Notes: generated by a model from the letters alone, not told the origin. DNA of 64,000 nt from Haemonchus contortus (GCA_000469685.2 LS997563.1:22000935-22064934); one strand, 5' to 3'. Shown: positions 10,080 to 21,630, numbered from the stretch's first letter. Program-made: numbers and translations.

Positions 10080-12205
10080 TCATACAGAGCTTTTGTAGTG
10101 CTTATACCGTAAACCGATGTTGTGAGATACGAACACGCTTACACCTCCCCCCTTTACACCAAGTCCGCCCCGGACTTTAAAGACTGAAGAGTGGAACTTA
10201 CTGTGACGGGACGTTACCCGCGAAAATACCACTTGAGAGTCGATACTGGAACTATGGCATTGAGCGACGCTGCCCAGTCGAGGATCCGCCGCCAGAACGG
10301 TACAGTCGTCAAGGATTCGGCGTTGCCCAGGATGAACTGTGAACTGTCCGTGACAGCATCGCGTTGTTGCTACATTGACCCGTTTGTAGTCGTCCAAGAA
10401 GTCAGCTGAATTAGCAGAAAAGTTGGCTCTGGTTGTTATTAGAAGAATAACTACCTCCTTTTCACGTCCTTGGACGGAGTTCACGGTGGTCAGCTCGACG
10501 CCGAGTTGGTCGAGGCGCGTCTGAAGATGTCGTGGCTGCTCTTTGTAGATAGATATCACGCAGATCTGAGCTGGCTGGATGCGACTAGCAGCAGTTCGAT
10601 TAATCGAACGCAGGCATTAGCCTCGTCTATGTTGAAAAGGCGACTTACTGCCTGCCTTCTCAGAGCGGCCTTCAATATTGAGAAACTGAAGGGGATTCCC
10701 AGGGTGGGAAAACGCATAGCGGATAGCAAGAGCTGTCGCGACTCGGAATCAGTACCATTAAGGAGTGTGCCATCGTAATTCACAAGGTTAGGGAGCGCAT
10801 TTGGAGCGGGGAGCGCTTTGAACGTTGTAACCAGAGGGAACACCGGGACGGCTGCAGCTCCCACTAGGACACGCGTGACACTGCGAGCGCTAAAAATAGC
10901 CGGATTCGAAGTTCGTTGACATCGAGCTGTAGCATCGGGTTCAAGTTGATGTATATCCCCTATGTAGCACTGCTTCGCTTGAGGATGCGGCTAGCTATGG
11001 CGCCAAGGCGGGCGCGGGTATCTGAGACGCTCCGTCTCCTATTATTGTGCCAAACGTGAGTGTCTACGGAACAGACCGTTTGACGGGTCCGTCGTATTCA
11101 ACAGCGAGGATGTCGTGAGACAAAGGATGGCAGGGCGTCGGACACGGAGCATAAGCTTAACCATCTGTTCTATTGATTGGGAGAGAGAGCGCTCCGCTAT
11201 CTCATATTTGTGTTGGTCTTCCTCGGACATGTAGAGGAACCTAGAGGGGTCTTCCATGTACTGTTCAAGGAGTTCCCGTTTCTCCTTGAATTCTCTACAG
11301 AATTCTTTCTCAGCTTCATCAAGCTGAGCCTCATAGCGATCGCCGAGCGACTTTAGAACCACATTTAGGTCTACCTCCGTGGGATACAGGTTGTCGGACG
11401 CCGCGATGTCCGACAAGTAGCGAAGGACCTCAAGATGAGCGAAGTCATCGAGGCTTAATAAAGTCTCTGTGAATTGGGCAACCGCCGCGTTATTAGTTGC
11501 TGTTACAACTACTATTGATGGTGGTCGCGACGCAATGAGCGCCGCTATTATAGCTCCCACCATCGTCTTACCTGTACCAAAGGCCGCTTGAATGGCCACA
11601 ATCGGTTCGTTGCTGACCGCCAGTCGAACAGCTTCCACTTGGTCATTAGTCAGGACCATTGTTGTTCCTCGAATCTGGAAGGATGGGGCGACCACGATAA
11701 TATCACCGGCCTCCGCCTGATTCATGGGAGCATCCTGGGGTCCCCCGTACGCGAGCTCCGCTATCCTACTGGCGAGCGAAGCGAGACTCAAATCGGCGGG
11801 GGTTTGCATATGCGCAATGGATTCCCAAATAGGGTCGGCGCGGTTGGTGTGTCTGCCGAGGCGCACGTCTATTACAACAAAGGTGAACAAAGGTGAGCTC
11901 GCCAGGCGACCGTACCTGGAATCGCGTCGTTGATACTGCGGTAAGACCAAATAAACGCTTCTATAGTGACGCTTAAAGCGCGTTGGTCGGAAAGGATTTC
12001 GACGCGGGCTATCTTCGCTCGACAAATGGTACTCGACCCAAGAATGTGCAAAGCTACGAGACGTCGAGGACCCCAACCAGCCTCCGAGGCCATAACCTAA
12101 AGCACGAAATTCAGCCTCGCGAGATATGGACGGGTTCTCGAGGCCGTTAGCCTGTGGGAGAGGCGATCGTCTTCCGCTGAACTGATCGCCGCCAGGGCCG
12201 AGCAC
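10080..12205 (-). pseudogene. Superfamily 1 (UPF1/DNA2-like) helicase relic
   Basis: Read on the minus strand from 12205 to 10080, this is an SF1 helicase broken by frameshifts. The Q-motif-like LTNDQVEAVRLAVSNEPI precedes Walker A AAFGTGKT (near 11565-11590). A TTSSLLNT block (near 11085) follows, then Walker B as GDGAS in place of the usual GDEAS (near 11025). Next come IGDIHQLEPD (near 10965), PLVTTF (near 10830), and finally VNSVQGREKEVVILL and FLDDYKRVNVATTRC (10440-10330), the motifs V-VI of the AAA_12 C-terminal domain. The order is complete. Frameshifts lie near 11040-10990 and 10556, and the catalytic Glu of Walker B is replaced by Gly, so it is inactive. Similar helicases are abundant in nematode genomes. 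Its direction and spacing continue from the gypsy pol upstream. Confidence 0.8.
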
Positions 12206-12215
12206 GTTGAGTACC

Positions 12216-12545
12216 TTACTTACTTAGTTTATCTGTTGTACATTTGGTTTTGCTATTACTGCTTAACTTTTAGTTTTTTATCTTGGTTTCTTTCGTTTTA
12301 GTGTTTCTTAGTTTATGCCTTTGATTTAGAACTCCAGTGCATATTTTAACTCTTATCTTATTGTTTGATTATCTATTTGTTATAATATATTATATAACAT
12401 TCATAAGTTCTTGTTCTCCTCACCCTACTGAAGAGCACGGAGGGAGAATATAACTTAAGTTTGACTTCCGTCTGGGGCACGTGCGAAACGGAAGTTGAAC
12501 TACTTCTTTGGCTTGTCCCCCCTTATAATCTTAATACTTTCCCTT
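12216..12545. other. AT-rich insertion inside the helicase-linked frame
   Basis: A sharp compositional switch from GC-rich coding-like DNA to AT-rich DNA (tataatatattatataac near 12381) separates two parts of one minus-strand frame. One edge carries a cttacttacttag tract, which on the minus strand is a (TAAG)n-like tail. That could be the 3' end of a truncated LINE inserted on the minus strand, or this could be a spacer. Not resolved. Confidence 0.35.
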
Positions 12546-12559
12546 AATACTATCTGTTG

Positions 12560-14313
12560 TATTTACTTATTCGACATGCGTAGCCTTGCCTCGTCGCGGT
12601 TGAGGCGATAGTTCTCGAAGGGACCAGCGCGATCCGCTAACCACGCGTGGCCAATTTCCTGGAGGCGCCAAACCCGGAGCGGGACCAATCCTCCGTCGGG
12701 GTCATGGGGAGGAACTGGCGGGCCAGCTTGCACAGGGCTGCACAGACCTCAGGTGACGCCGGCGGCTCCGAAAAACGCATGGCGCAGGATACGTTAGCCC
12801 GTGAAGTAGCCATCACGAAATTGTCCAGATCGAGTGAGTTAGGGTAACGGCGTCAGGCGCTCCCTCGAACACGGCTCGAACGGAGGCGACCGTTCCTACT
12901 CGCGTAAACTTGCGCGACGATATGATGTCGTACACCGGTTCCGGGAGCGTTACTGGCGTCACAAATGCGAATGATTCCGTGCGGAAAAAGTTGGCGGAGT
13001 TAATGTGGAGCGCTGTATTGCGGGGGTATCGCGGCGCGGTAAACGTCTTGTCGGGTTCCCGAAGGGCTTGTCGAGTGGGCTTCATATCATACACCCACAC
13101 AAAGTCCTTGACCTATACTTTGGCTTTGTCGAATCCGCGCAATCCCGTTAGGTGGTTGATCGCGTATTGATCGAGGGCAATGCAGTGGAGAACCCTGCGG
13201 TGTGGACCGACTAAGAAGAAATCCTTGGCTTCGAGGATGACTTCAGTTCCCCAACCTGTTGACACTACCTGGTTACATGTGATGTGGTCAATAAGGGACT
13301 GCGATAGGTCGTCCGTGTTAAGGGGGGATGTTATCCACGTCTATATCACGATATCTTCCCTGCACTGACGTGATCGTGCTTTCGGTAATGAATCGAATTT
13401 CAATAGAATCCTCGAGGTGCTGCAGCTCTATGAATGGAATGGGGTCTGGATAAGGCTGCCTGCGGGCTACGAAGTTGGGAAACAGCGGCCGAACGAACTT
13501 TATGCTCATGTACGCCGCGTCAGGGAGGTGCCTGTAGGTCGATACCGGAAGCTCATTGGTGATTCTATTATGGCCAAATGTCACCATGCTTCGAGGACGG
13601 AGATCGACGTATCGAGACCAAGGGTGGAGACTGAGTAAATAGTTCTCTCGAACGGGTAGTGGATTGTCTAGCAGATGAGGATAATAAGGTCGCTGCGGAG
13701 GCACGTTGTGTCGTGCTACCGGAGCACGACCACGTCGAGGACGAGGACGAGACCTTTCACCGGCGGGAGCGCCACGCGCGCTGACGTGCACTATCCCTCC
13801 ACGGCCACTAGGAGGCCCTCCACGGCAACGGGGCGCTGCCGGGGGTGCAGGAGGGAGTGGTATCCCTGATGGACCTGCGCCATCCGGCCACCCGATTGTT
13901 CCAAAGGAGACCCGTAAAGCGGGATCAGCGGAGCTAGGCGATGCAGGTACAGCTGGAGAAAGGAGGGACAGGTCCTCCATTGACTGCGCGAGCTGGCCGT
14001 TGCCAGGTTCCATCGACGCTGCTGGTTCCGGCGTGGGAGCGAGAAGAGCTTCCTCCGATAGGTCGAGCTCTAGCAGAACTCTTGCTCCAGCTCGGGAAAC
14101 CGCACAAGTGCGTCTACGACCGAGGCCGTTGTTGGATATTCGACATGCATCACGTCTATGTTTGGACCGGAACCCGGTGCAAAAGGAACTGATGCAGACC
14201 CACCTGATCGATCCGATGCTACCGGATCTGGTGGCGCACTGTCCATGGCTCGAGAGAACGAGAGTTAAGAGTCGGTTCGAGTTTCCTGTAAGAGTCATAT
14301 AAGTAGTAGTCAT
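12560..14313 (-). pseudogene. Unknown frame between gypsy integrase and helicase
   Basis: A long minus-strand frame of unknown family. The 14313-13318 part has a Pro/Ala/Ser-rich segment, then an Arg/Gly/Pro-rich basic stretch (GERSRPRPRRGRAPVARH), then a globular-looking region (YYPHLLDNPLPVRENYLL, TFGHNRITNELPVSTYRHL). A run of six C (plus-strand six G near 13322-13327) shifts the frame. The other frame then continues without a break in style (DDLSQSLIDHI, VLHCIALDQYAINHL) to a stop near 13112, and again beyond it (12813-13100, and 12560-12840 in two frames). The basic region could bind nucleic acid; that is inference. It is not an env protein I can recognise. Confidence 0.5.
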
Positions 14314-14503
14314 GGCTAACTACCGCGAATACGAGCGTCGCGAAGGAAATGAGCACCGAACGGAAGGATCGACGCAGAGAACGTATGCGATCGAAAGTCG
14401 TCAGGATGTTCAAAATAGATGAATAGAGAGATGAACGATAAGCACAAGGAAATGGTATCAGAGTGCACGAATGGTGCGAGCGGCTCGCAATGAAGAGTAA
14501 CAG

Positions 14504-15740
14504 TCAACAGATGACGGTACGAAAGTCTTTGTGTTGGACCAACCGGCCACAGAGAAGTGCGACGTGATCTAAAATCATGTTATAATGGTGAGTCGGCACT
14601 GGAGATTCGATAGCAAGTTGTTCCGCACTTACCTGATGAGAGTAACCGGGTATTGTTAATTCCGTCGCCCCGGCGGCAGACAGTGCCACCTGCTCTTCGA
14701 CTGCGGTCCACTGCGAGGTGAGTACTGGACCAGAGAGCTCGTAGCAGCGCTGGACCTGGTTCATGTGCACTCGCCGGGGTGGCGATTGCGGGTGAGATGG
14801 GGGGCTCGACTTCCACAACGCGGAACTGCCCCAGCCAAGGATTGCAGAGTCTGGATGATAACCCTACCTTCGGAGCGAGGTCGCGCAGGAAAACGCGATC
14901 GCCAACGCGGATAGATAGGGGAGGAAGATGAGTACGACCATGCTGCTGCTTATACTTCGCACGCTGACGATCGTTGAAGTGCCTGGCGGAGCGCCACACG
15001 GCGTGAAGTGTAGCTACCATACTTTTGACGTAGAGTCCAGCGTCATCCAAAGAGGGTGTGTGACTCTCCAAATCGTGTTTGGTAATCAGGTCAGTATTGA
15101 ATATGGGGTCTTTGCCATACGCAAAAAATACGGAGTGTTATTATTGCTGATGTGAGTCGAGGTAATGTAAATACATGAATGCGCAAGCTTTAACGCACCT
15201 GTCCCAGTCGAGTTGGTCTCAGAGATATAGGTGCGAAGCATCGGATGAAAGGTGGCGAAAACTAGTTCGCATGCTCCGTTGCCTTCGTGATGGTAAGGTG
15301 CCGTGAAATGGCGGCTGATGCGCAGTAAATGTCCGACCTCGGAAAGAACTTCTCCTTTGAAATAGGACACATTGTAGGACACTGGTTGCGTTATTACGCC
15401 ATAGCCCAGGATACAATCCGACATTATCGCGTGGGCTACAGTGATCGCGGCGCAATCTGGCAAGGGGGTGGCGATAACATACTTCGAGAAGTGGTCAATC
15501 ATGGCTAAGATGTATTTGTTACAGTTCTCTGAGGTATGGAGTGGCCCCAACAAATCGACGTGTACCTTATCGAAGATAGCGCCGCTCGTGACAGGAGCCA
15601 AAAGTTCGCGGTTGGTTCGCTGGTTTCGCTTGCATTGGCATTGTTCGCATGATCGAACCAAAGCAAAGTGTCCTCCGCCATGTTTGGCCAGAAATACTTA
15701 CGTGACATCTTGGCCAGAGTTTTGCGCCAATTGAAATTGC
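14504..15740 (-). pseudogene. Ty3/gypsy integrase relic
   Basis: The minus strand encodes a gypsy-type integrase. YFWPNMAEDTLLW and CEQC (zinc-binding end) lie near 15700-15640. HVDLLGPLHTSENCNKYILA (first catalytic Asp) is near 15560-15505. YHHEGNGACE (catalytic Glu region) is near 15285. The second catalytic Asp position reads SYNVSYFKG near 15365, so Asp is lost. The C-terminal part, in a shifted frame at 15071-14580, has GDRVFLRDLAPKVGLSSRL and NPWLGQFRVVEVEPP, typical of the chromodomain-less gypsy integrase tail. Frameshifts near 15080 and 14800 break the frame. Integrase inserts the element cDNA; this copy is inactive. Confidence 0.85.
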
Positions 15741-16009
15741 CGCAAAATGAAGGACTTGAATGAAGAGCAAAAAAGATAGGTTCCTCAAGCTATTCTGAAT
15801 CACACAATGCCCCGCAATGGAGAGCAAGGAGGACCCTTGTTCGTCGGGAACTGTGGCTGGAAACCGCTGAGTCTCTATGGAAGTGGCGATCGATGAGCAA
15901 AAGTCATCCTGCTCCTGCTCCAGGAGGGCGTCATATGGACGAATGGCACGAAACTGACCGAAATAAAGAATGGACGGATGAACCGAGTAGGAAGCCGGAC
16001 GGAAAGCGT

Positions 16010-16615
16010 CAATACTCACTGGGAGCTCCACGATATCGTCGGGGTATTGTCCTCGAATCGAACCTTCTTGTCGAATACTCGGAATAAGGCGTCTTCTACT
16101 ACATTTGAAGAACCCTTGAGGTATTCTATGATGACGTTGTTACTCTGGAGTTCAATTACCCAACGAGCTAAGTTGTCGTGGGTCTTGTTGTGCTTCAGCA
16201 GGTAAGTTAAAGGTCTATGATCTGAAAAGACGGTCGTATGATCACCGTATATGACGGGGCACAAGAACCTGAAAGAGCTGATTATGGCGAATGGCTCGAT
16301 ATGGGTTGGGCTGCACTTACGTTGCGAGTCAAACAGAGCTTTACTAAAGTATCCCACAGCTGCTAACGGGATTCGAAACAGGTCTGGAATAGAGCGGCAC
16401 CCACCGTGAGTTGACTCCAGTCAGTATGCAAGAAAATCTCTTTGCCTTGCGGAAAAGCTAGGCGGGGGTTGGAAGTCAGCAATTGCTTGAGTCGCTGAAA
16501 ACTTCTTCTTGCTCGATGCCCCACGTAAACTGAGCTTTGCTCTTGATAAGCGCATAAAGCGGTGCGCAATCAGTGCAAAATTAGCGATAAATTTACGGAA
16601 GAAATTTGCCATACC
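16010..16615 (-). pseudogene. Ty3/gypsy RNase H relic
   Basis: Downstream of the RT on the minus strand. MANFFRKFIANFA (thumb/connection) is at 16612, LHTDWSQLTVGAALFQT (near 16435-16385) corresponds to the first RNase H strand, then YFSKAL, CSPTHIEPFAIISSFRF, VFSDHRPLTYLL and LARWVIELQSNNVIIEYLKG follow at 16350-16100. These are the standard gypsy RNase H blocks in order. Frameshifts near 16560 and 16370 split the domain. Confidence 0.85.
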
Positions 16616-17430
16616 TACGAACTTTTGACTTCCTTGATTGTCATCGGCGTCGGAAAGTCGCGGATGGCCCGAGTATTGCTGTCAGCAGGTGAATAACGAT
16701 AACCTGAAGTTGATCTTAGAACGGGCTATTTCTGTCAGCCTCTTGCCGGACGACTTGATGTTGTGAAGGCGAAGCCTGTGAAAACCCTTTCTCAAGTAAG
16801 CAAGGTGGCTGGGAAAGTCTTTGTCAAACATCACAATGTCGTCTAGGTACGCCAGTCAGTTGTCCTCTAATCCGGCTAAGATGCGCGACAAAAATGGGCA
16901 TCCGCGTTCTTCAGCCCAAAAGGAAGGTATACAACCTGGTAGATCCCGCGATGTAATCCAGCCACATTCTTCTTGGCTTTCCGGCGACAATAGGGCGACA
17001 TATCCCCTGATGCCAGATCTAAGGTGGTGTAATATTTGTGACCTGAAATCTTGGATAATATATCGTCAATCCTGGGGAGCGGGTAGTGATCTGGTATGGT
17101 CACCTCATTGAGAAGGCGAAAATCCAGTCAAAGAACCATCCTTCTCCTTCACAAGCACCGTGTTATGAACCCACGGGGTATCGCTCTCGACAATCCTACC
17201 TGCGCGTAGCAGACGGTTAATGTGCTCGTCCAGCTCCTTTTGGAACTTCAATGGTACCCGAGTAGGGCAGAACATCAGTTGTAGTTTTTATAACAATCTC
17301 GCTTTCGTCGTACGAACCCAAATCGTAAGTAGTGGTTGAGATTCGATCACGGAATTCATGAAATGGCTGAGCTAATTGCGCGCGTTCTTCCGGAGAAACC
17401 TCGGCATGAGATAGATCGATCCATTCTGGA
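16616..17430 (-). pseudogene. Ty3/gypsy reverse transcriptase relic
   Basis: Minus-strand RT blocks run in order. LPYS and FQKELDEHINRLLRAGRIVE (near 17300-17200) are followed by TPWVHNTVLVKEKDGS, then VTIPDHYPLPRIDDILSKI (17103 onward) and YYTTLDLASG, then GIYQVVYLPFGLKNADAHF (near 16955-16900). The catalytic box reads AYLDDIV at about 16855-16835 with both aspartates kept. The sequence upstream, to about 17430, has the usual pre-RT DLGSYDESEIVIKTTT segment. Frameshifts occur near 17270, 17125, 17000 and 16880. I see no gag or LTR to the right, so the 5' end of the element is missing or unrecognised. Confidence 0.85.
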
Positions 17431-17595
17431 TCTCAACAAGTCTTTGTTAGGGGGCAACCGCCACGTTGTTTAATGCACCGACAAGTGGTGTCGAAAACAG
17501 AGATGATGCTGGCATTTCCAACGAGCAGAATTGCTCCCAGTGGCGCACAGCACAGCATTGTTTGGTACCTTCCTTACCTCTGGCTCGGGTATGGG

Positions 17596-17826
17596 CACAT
17601 GCATGCGTCCAAGGATGCGCGTGGCAAATTGCGCGGCGATATACGTGGCGATTTGAATGACATTGGCGCCTATTGTTGGGGCACAAATGTGAAGTAGAGT
17701 AGATTAGTAAGATCAGCTGACCCTACTCATCTACTCTACTCAAAACTTGAGCTCCGAAGTGGGTGCAAAATGCATTCGAATCGCCGCGCAATTTGCCGCG
17801 CGCATCCCCGGACGCACGTATGTTCA
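17596..17826. repeat. Hairpin (foldback) repeat
   Basis: Inverted arms at about 17596-17640 and 17780-17826 share ggcaaattgcgcggcgat. The loop holds a second inverted pair (agtagagtaga and tctactctact near 17692 and 17731). This looks like a small foldback MITE. It carries no coding sequence. Confidence 0.6.
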
Positions 17827-17839
17827 GTTCCCTCTCTGA

Positions 17840-19800
17840 CTCATAGTCACAGCTGTTTTCTGTGGCATGTTGTCGGTCTACAAGCATAAAGATTAATTGA
17901 CAACACGATGTTGATTTTTTCAGAAGAATTTATTCTGTCTAATGTCTATGCAGACGTCGAGAACGTTCGCAGCCACTGAATGAATGCTCTCTCATATGCC
18001 ATTAAGCGAACCTGTAATCGCTAGGAGTGACAGTGGAGACAAATGAAAAGCGCTTGAAGGATCGAAATGGGTGGTGCGCGAGACCTCGCTCGACGAAAAA
18101 GCCTCATACACCAAGGGATTTTCTCCACGTTAAGCTTTCTACCTCAAACGAGAAACCTAAATAGACCTGTTCACAATCAGATTGCATGAGCACCAGTCAA
18201 TTGATGATACTGAAAACTGGTTGACTGTCATAAGAACAGCAATGTCTTGAGCGAAAACAACGATTTTTGCCTGCCTTTTCCATCTGCCTCTGGTTCATTT
18301 TCATAAAGTTTACTCAGTTATGCTAAGCCTAGAAAGCACTTTTCTACGAAGCAGCGTACTGCAATTCTAACTTTTCGGCTTTCTTCATATAGAGTAGGGG
18401 TAAACAGACAGAACAGTACTCTTTTAAAAGTTGGTGAACCTCATAATCGCCTCGGTTCCAGCATTCCTAATCCTTTCGAGCTATCATGATTGATTGAATG
18501 GCAATACCAGTTTGAATGCAACGCGTTTGTGAGAATTTCAAAGAAACGGCGTAGCTTTTCGTCTTCGGTGGCAGTCATTTTCACCGTAAGCCTTTCAGTT
18601 TTTTTCTGGTTGCTTTGTATTACGGTTACTCATACCTTGCGCAAAACCAATCACGGATCTTAACGGTTACTGGAGTTCTCAGCATGATTCTCGTTGCGCG
18701 AAATGAAACCAAGTACAGCTGAAATTTGAAAATTTGAACTAGAAGAGATGCATTCAGAAAACTTCATGTCTTGGCTTCAGAATATCTCAGGCATTGGGGA
18801 AAATGTTGATAGGTTAGGAATGGACGAACAAATCAAACAAAGGAGATGCATCTGCAGTGAGCCGAGCGTTCACGAATTTGTCGCACCAACTCATAACCTA
18901 CCACAGCCTATACACAAAAACTGTGATGCACAGCTCAAATGGAAGATTATTTCTTTCTTTTTGATATGTATTTGTTATGAAGCTTGCTTCAGCTTGCGGA
19001 GCCCAGCGAAGTGCTTGGTTTGGGCAGGCCAGTGGGATCTATCGAGCCTAGTGGTTTTCTCAGGTTTCATTCGAACCCGATTGAAAGATTACTTTCAGCT
19101 GTATATGGTAATATGCCTGATACACGAGTGAGAATACCTTTTGTCAAATGACACAAAAATGAAACATGAAATACAAAAATACTGAAAGTGCAGTGTTTAG
19201 AAAAAAAGTGAATAGTACGGGATTGTACCCTTCTCATCAGATTGTTGGCCCTATGATAGCTATTTGTACTAGGACCTTGGCCAGATCAGGCGCAATGGTC
19301 GGCAGGCCATTGCACCTCGGGATATCAGGTATCCCCCGGTGCTTGACGATGCGCTGATTTACGATCTCGAGGCCATGATTAAGCATCGAGCCCAGGTGTG
19401 GCACATACATATTACATGCCCTTTTCTTTCAATTTTGGATTCCAGAGTTTTTTGATCATAATTTTTTTTCACAAATTTGACAGTCACAGAACTCTAGGGA
19501 CGAAAGTTTGCCGTTATATTCTGCCTAGTTTGAAGCAGAATCGGTTGATCGCGCTCCGGCACCACTTGCTCATCACGTCGACTACGAGAAGCAGGTCCAT
19601 AAGACTGCATGTAAGGGCATTGAGACGAAGAAGGAATTGGATTGAAGAGTTTCTTATGAGTTCGAAACAGAGAAGGTGCAAAAGCCATTGGTTCAGGACG
19701 CTCGAGTTGCTTACTGTACTGAATCCTCTTCCCTCTCCGATCCTTCCTCCCCTCTCTTATTTGGGGATGTCTTATTTCATCATAGGTTGTATTGGCCTTT
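17840..19800. other. No recognised gene
   Basis: AT-rich sequence without a recognisable conserved domain. A 127-codon open frame on the plus strand (18748-19131) has no signature I know and no clear splice context; it may be chance. Nothing else in this stretch can be supported. Confidence 0.4.
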
Positions 19801-19803
19801 GAG

Positions 19804-19967
19804 ATTTTTAATAACACTTTATCCACACGGCTTACGTTCCGGCAATATCGCCCTCGTCGGAGCCTGTAAGTCGAATTTAATAAATTAATAAATATAGTTT
19901 CGACTTACAGGCTCCGACGAAGGCGATATTGCCGAAACCTGAGCCGTGTGGATAAAATGTTAAAATC
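19804..19967. repeat. Near-perfect hairpin MITE-like repeat
   Basis: Left arm 19804-19875 and right arm 19900-19967 are inverted copies (shared core cgacttacaggctccgacga and ggcaatatcgcc), with a 24 bp AT-rich loop. The outer ends read attttaataacactttatcc and its near complement. A short echo (tggataaaatgtta) follows at 19970. Non-coding. Confidence 0.75.
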
Positions 19968-20332
19968 TAATGGATAAAATGTTAATAAATAAATTAAAAT
20001 GTTAAAAATCTCCAAGGCTAAGACAACCTGCGACGAAGTTATTTCAATATGCCGAGGTTAATCGAAAGTCGGACATGGGATGTCATATTTCAGTTGTTAT
20101 TATATTTTGGATAATATTCTGGTTTTCTTTGTGCACAAATGATTCGTGCTTGAGTGGTTATTTTTTTCGGCTAAAAACCATCAACCAGATAAAGGATGGC
20201 ACGAGAGAAAACGCTAGGCTTTTTGTATTTTTAGAAAGCCTGTGCAATGGAGATATCTTGTGGTGGAGAGGGGTGTGCTTCGTTACGTGACGCACTAATA
20301 AAAAGGGAAGCACCACGCTTTCTTGCTCAATC
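19968..20332. other. No recognised gene
   Basis: AT-rich sequence with the direct repeat ggataaaatgtta near 19950 and 19971. A 71-codon frame at 20075 has a hydrophobic start but no supporting context. Confidence 0.35.
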
Positions 20333-20948
20333 TCAAACAGTCTCTTGTTTTCCGTTCTTTAAGCCAATATCCAAATGGGCGCGAGCTCTGACTGTCCTCC
20401 GTCCCATGATTTTCACATTCGCATAGTATATCGATACATTAGATCGAGTTGCTATTGGAACCTCCAGCAGAAAGTGGCAGACCCTGAAAACAGTGCCTAG
20501 GGAAACTGCTTCCGGTTTTGCCCCTCCTTCTGTATACAACCGGATCCATAACGCTCATTGATTCAGAGTTAGATAACACTCCAGGTTTTCTGTATCATAG
20601 ATGATGATCAGTCAGACTATCTATATTGCTGCTAGCGGTTTAGGAATTCTTTCGTACACGTTCAGTCCCCACGAAAATGTTTGCGTTCCCCCATAAAGGG
20701 TCAATTAGTTGTTCAAGGACGAGGCATGCATTGTTGTTTTTCGCCCACCACTCCCCGAACGTTTTTGGTCCCTGATTTCCAGACCGGAAATAGAGCTGAG
20801 ATTCCGCCTGTTTTTGCAATAAAAAAACTGCAAATCCATTGCGTTTGCCATCCAGCTCGAGCTGCCTCAACTCAATGCTTACGTTGAAGTCTCTGACTTT
20901 GTAGCAGCTGCATAAGATCGCTATAGAATGATTGAGCCAAAAAGTCAC
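20333..20948 (-). CDS. Two possible minus-strand exons, unknown product
   Basis: Two minus-strand segments have a coding-like look. The upstream one (20948-20640) ends KVRDFNVSIELRQLELDG...NIFVGTERVRKNS and is rich in charged and polar residues. The downstream one (about 20487-20333) follows a good splice acceptor (tgttttcag) and reads VCHFLLEVPIATRSNVSIYY then RRTVRARAHLDIGLKNGKQE to a stop. I do not recognise either. They may be exons of one gene or fragments in a repeat. No signal peptide or known motif is visible. Confidence 0.25.
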
Positions 20949-21379
20949 TTTTCTTTCTGAATGATGTTATTTTTCTTATATGGATATAAAATATTTATAA
21001 TAATACTTCAATGCAGCAGCCTCACTGATTTTTCCATTTGTTTCCGTTTTAAAAGAACCATGAGTTAGTCTCAATGTTGCGCCATCATCATTTCATGACT
21101 GCTGAAGTTTCTTCGTGCCCTTCACCAGAAATAGTGATAGACACTAGATTCAGGAGCTCTCAAAATGCCTGTTGAAATTATTATCCAGTTATTTGAGCTG
21201 AGCTTCCTCTTCTCCATTACTTTTCTCCTTTTTAATTGCCTGCGCAAACATCGCTGCTTGTGTCTAGTTCTAGTGCTAGTGTGGATGGAACCTTTCGGCA
21301 TAAACCATCGACGTCGTTTAATTGTTCGAGCTAATCAAAACCCAATGCAAGTCCAATTCTTTATCAGGTGCCTTCCGGT
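20949..21379. other. No recognised gene
   Basis: AT-rich spacer. The plus-strand frame at 21165 begins with a hydrophobic stretch (IIIQLFELSFLFSITFLLF) but runs straight into the SINE that follows, so it is probably chance. Confidence 0.35.
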
Positions 21380-21630
21380 CTTAACACACGCATGGTCACG
21401 CGTTCGACCCGGATCGATATCAGCCTAGGCCGACCAACCTCCGGGCTCGGTGAAGTGGTACCAGACTCGTGTGGTAGGATAAAAGCACTGAATTGTACAT
21501 CGGCTAGCCACCGCAAGTCATTGTATAGGCCACATACTCACTCGTTACGCCGCTACGATTCTCAATTACAGTCGAGTGCGGGGCGCATCCCTCAGACGGG
21601 AGTGATTAATGCCGAAAACTTTATCTTCTG
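21380..21630 (+). mobile_element. tRNA-derived SINE (family 1), head degraded
   Basis: Homologous along its length to 27905-28202. Shared blocks are a box-B-like gttcgacccggatcgat, ggtaccagact, gtacatcgg..gccaccgcaag, ttacgcc..ctacgat and gcgcatccctcagacgggattgat-like sequence. The box A end is not recognisable here, so the copy is 5'-degraded or truncated. It has no coding potential. Confidence 0.75.

Noticed and set aside
13706..14302. 198-codon plus-strand frame with Gly/Arg/Pro-rich sequence
   Set aside because: Antisense to the basic/proline-rich minus-strand frame that lies in line with pol and helicase; GC-rich DNA gives long antisense frames.
17447..17686. His/Cys-rich frame as a gypsy nucleocapsid
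   Set aside because: The His/Cys pattern does not fit CCHC spacing, and the DNA overlaps the hairpin element at 17596-17826.
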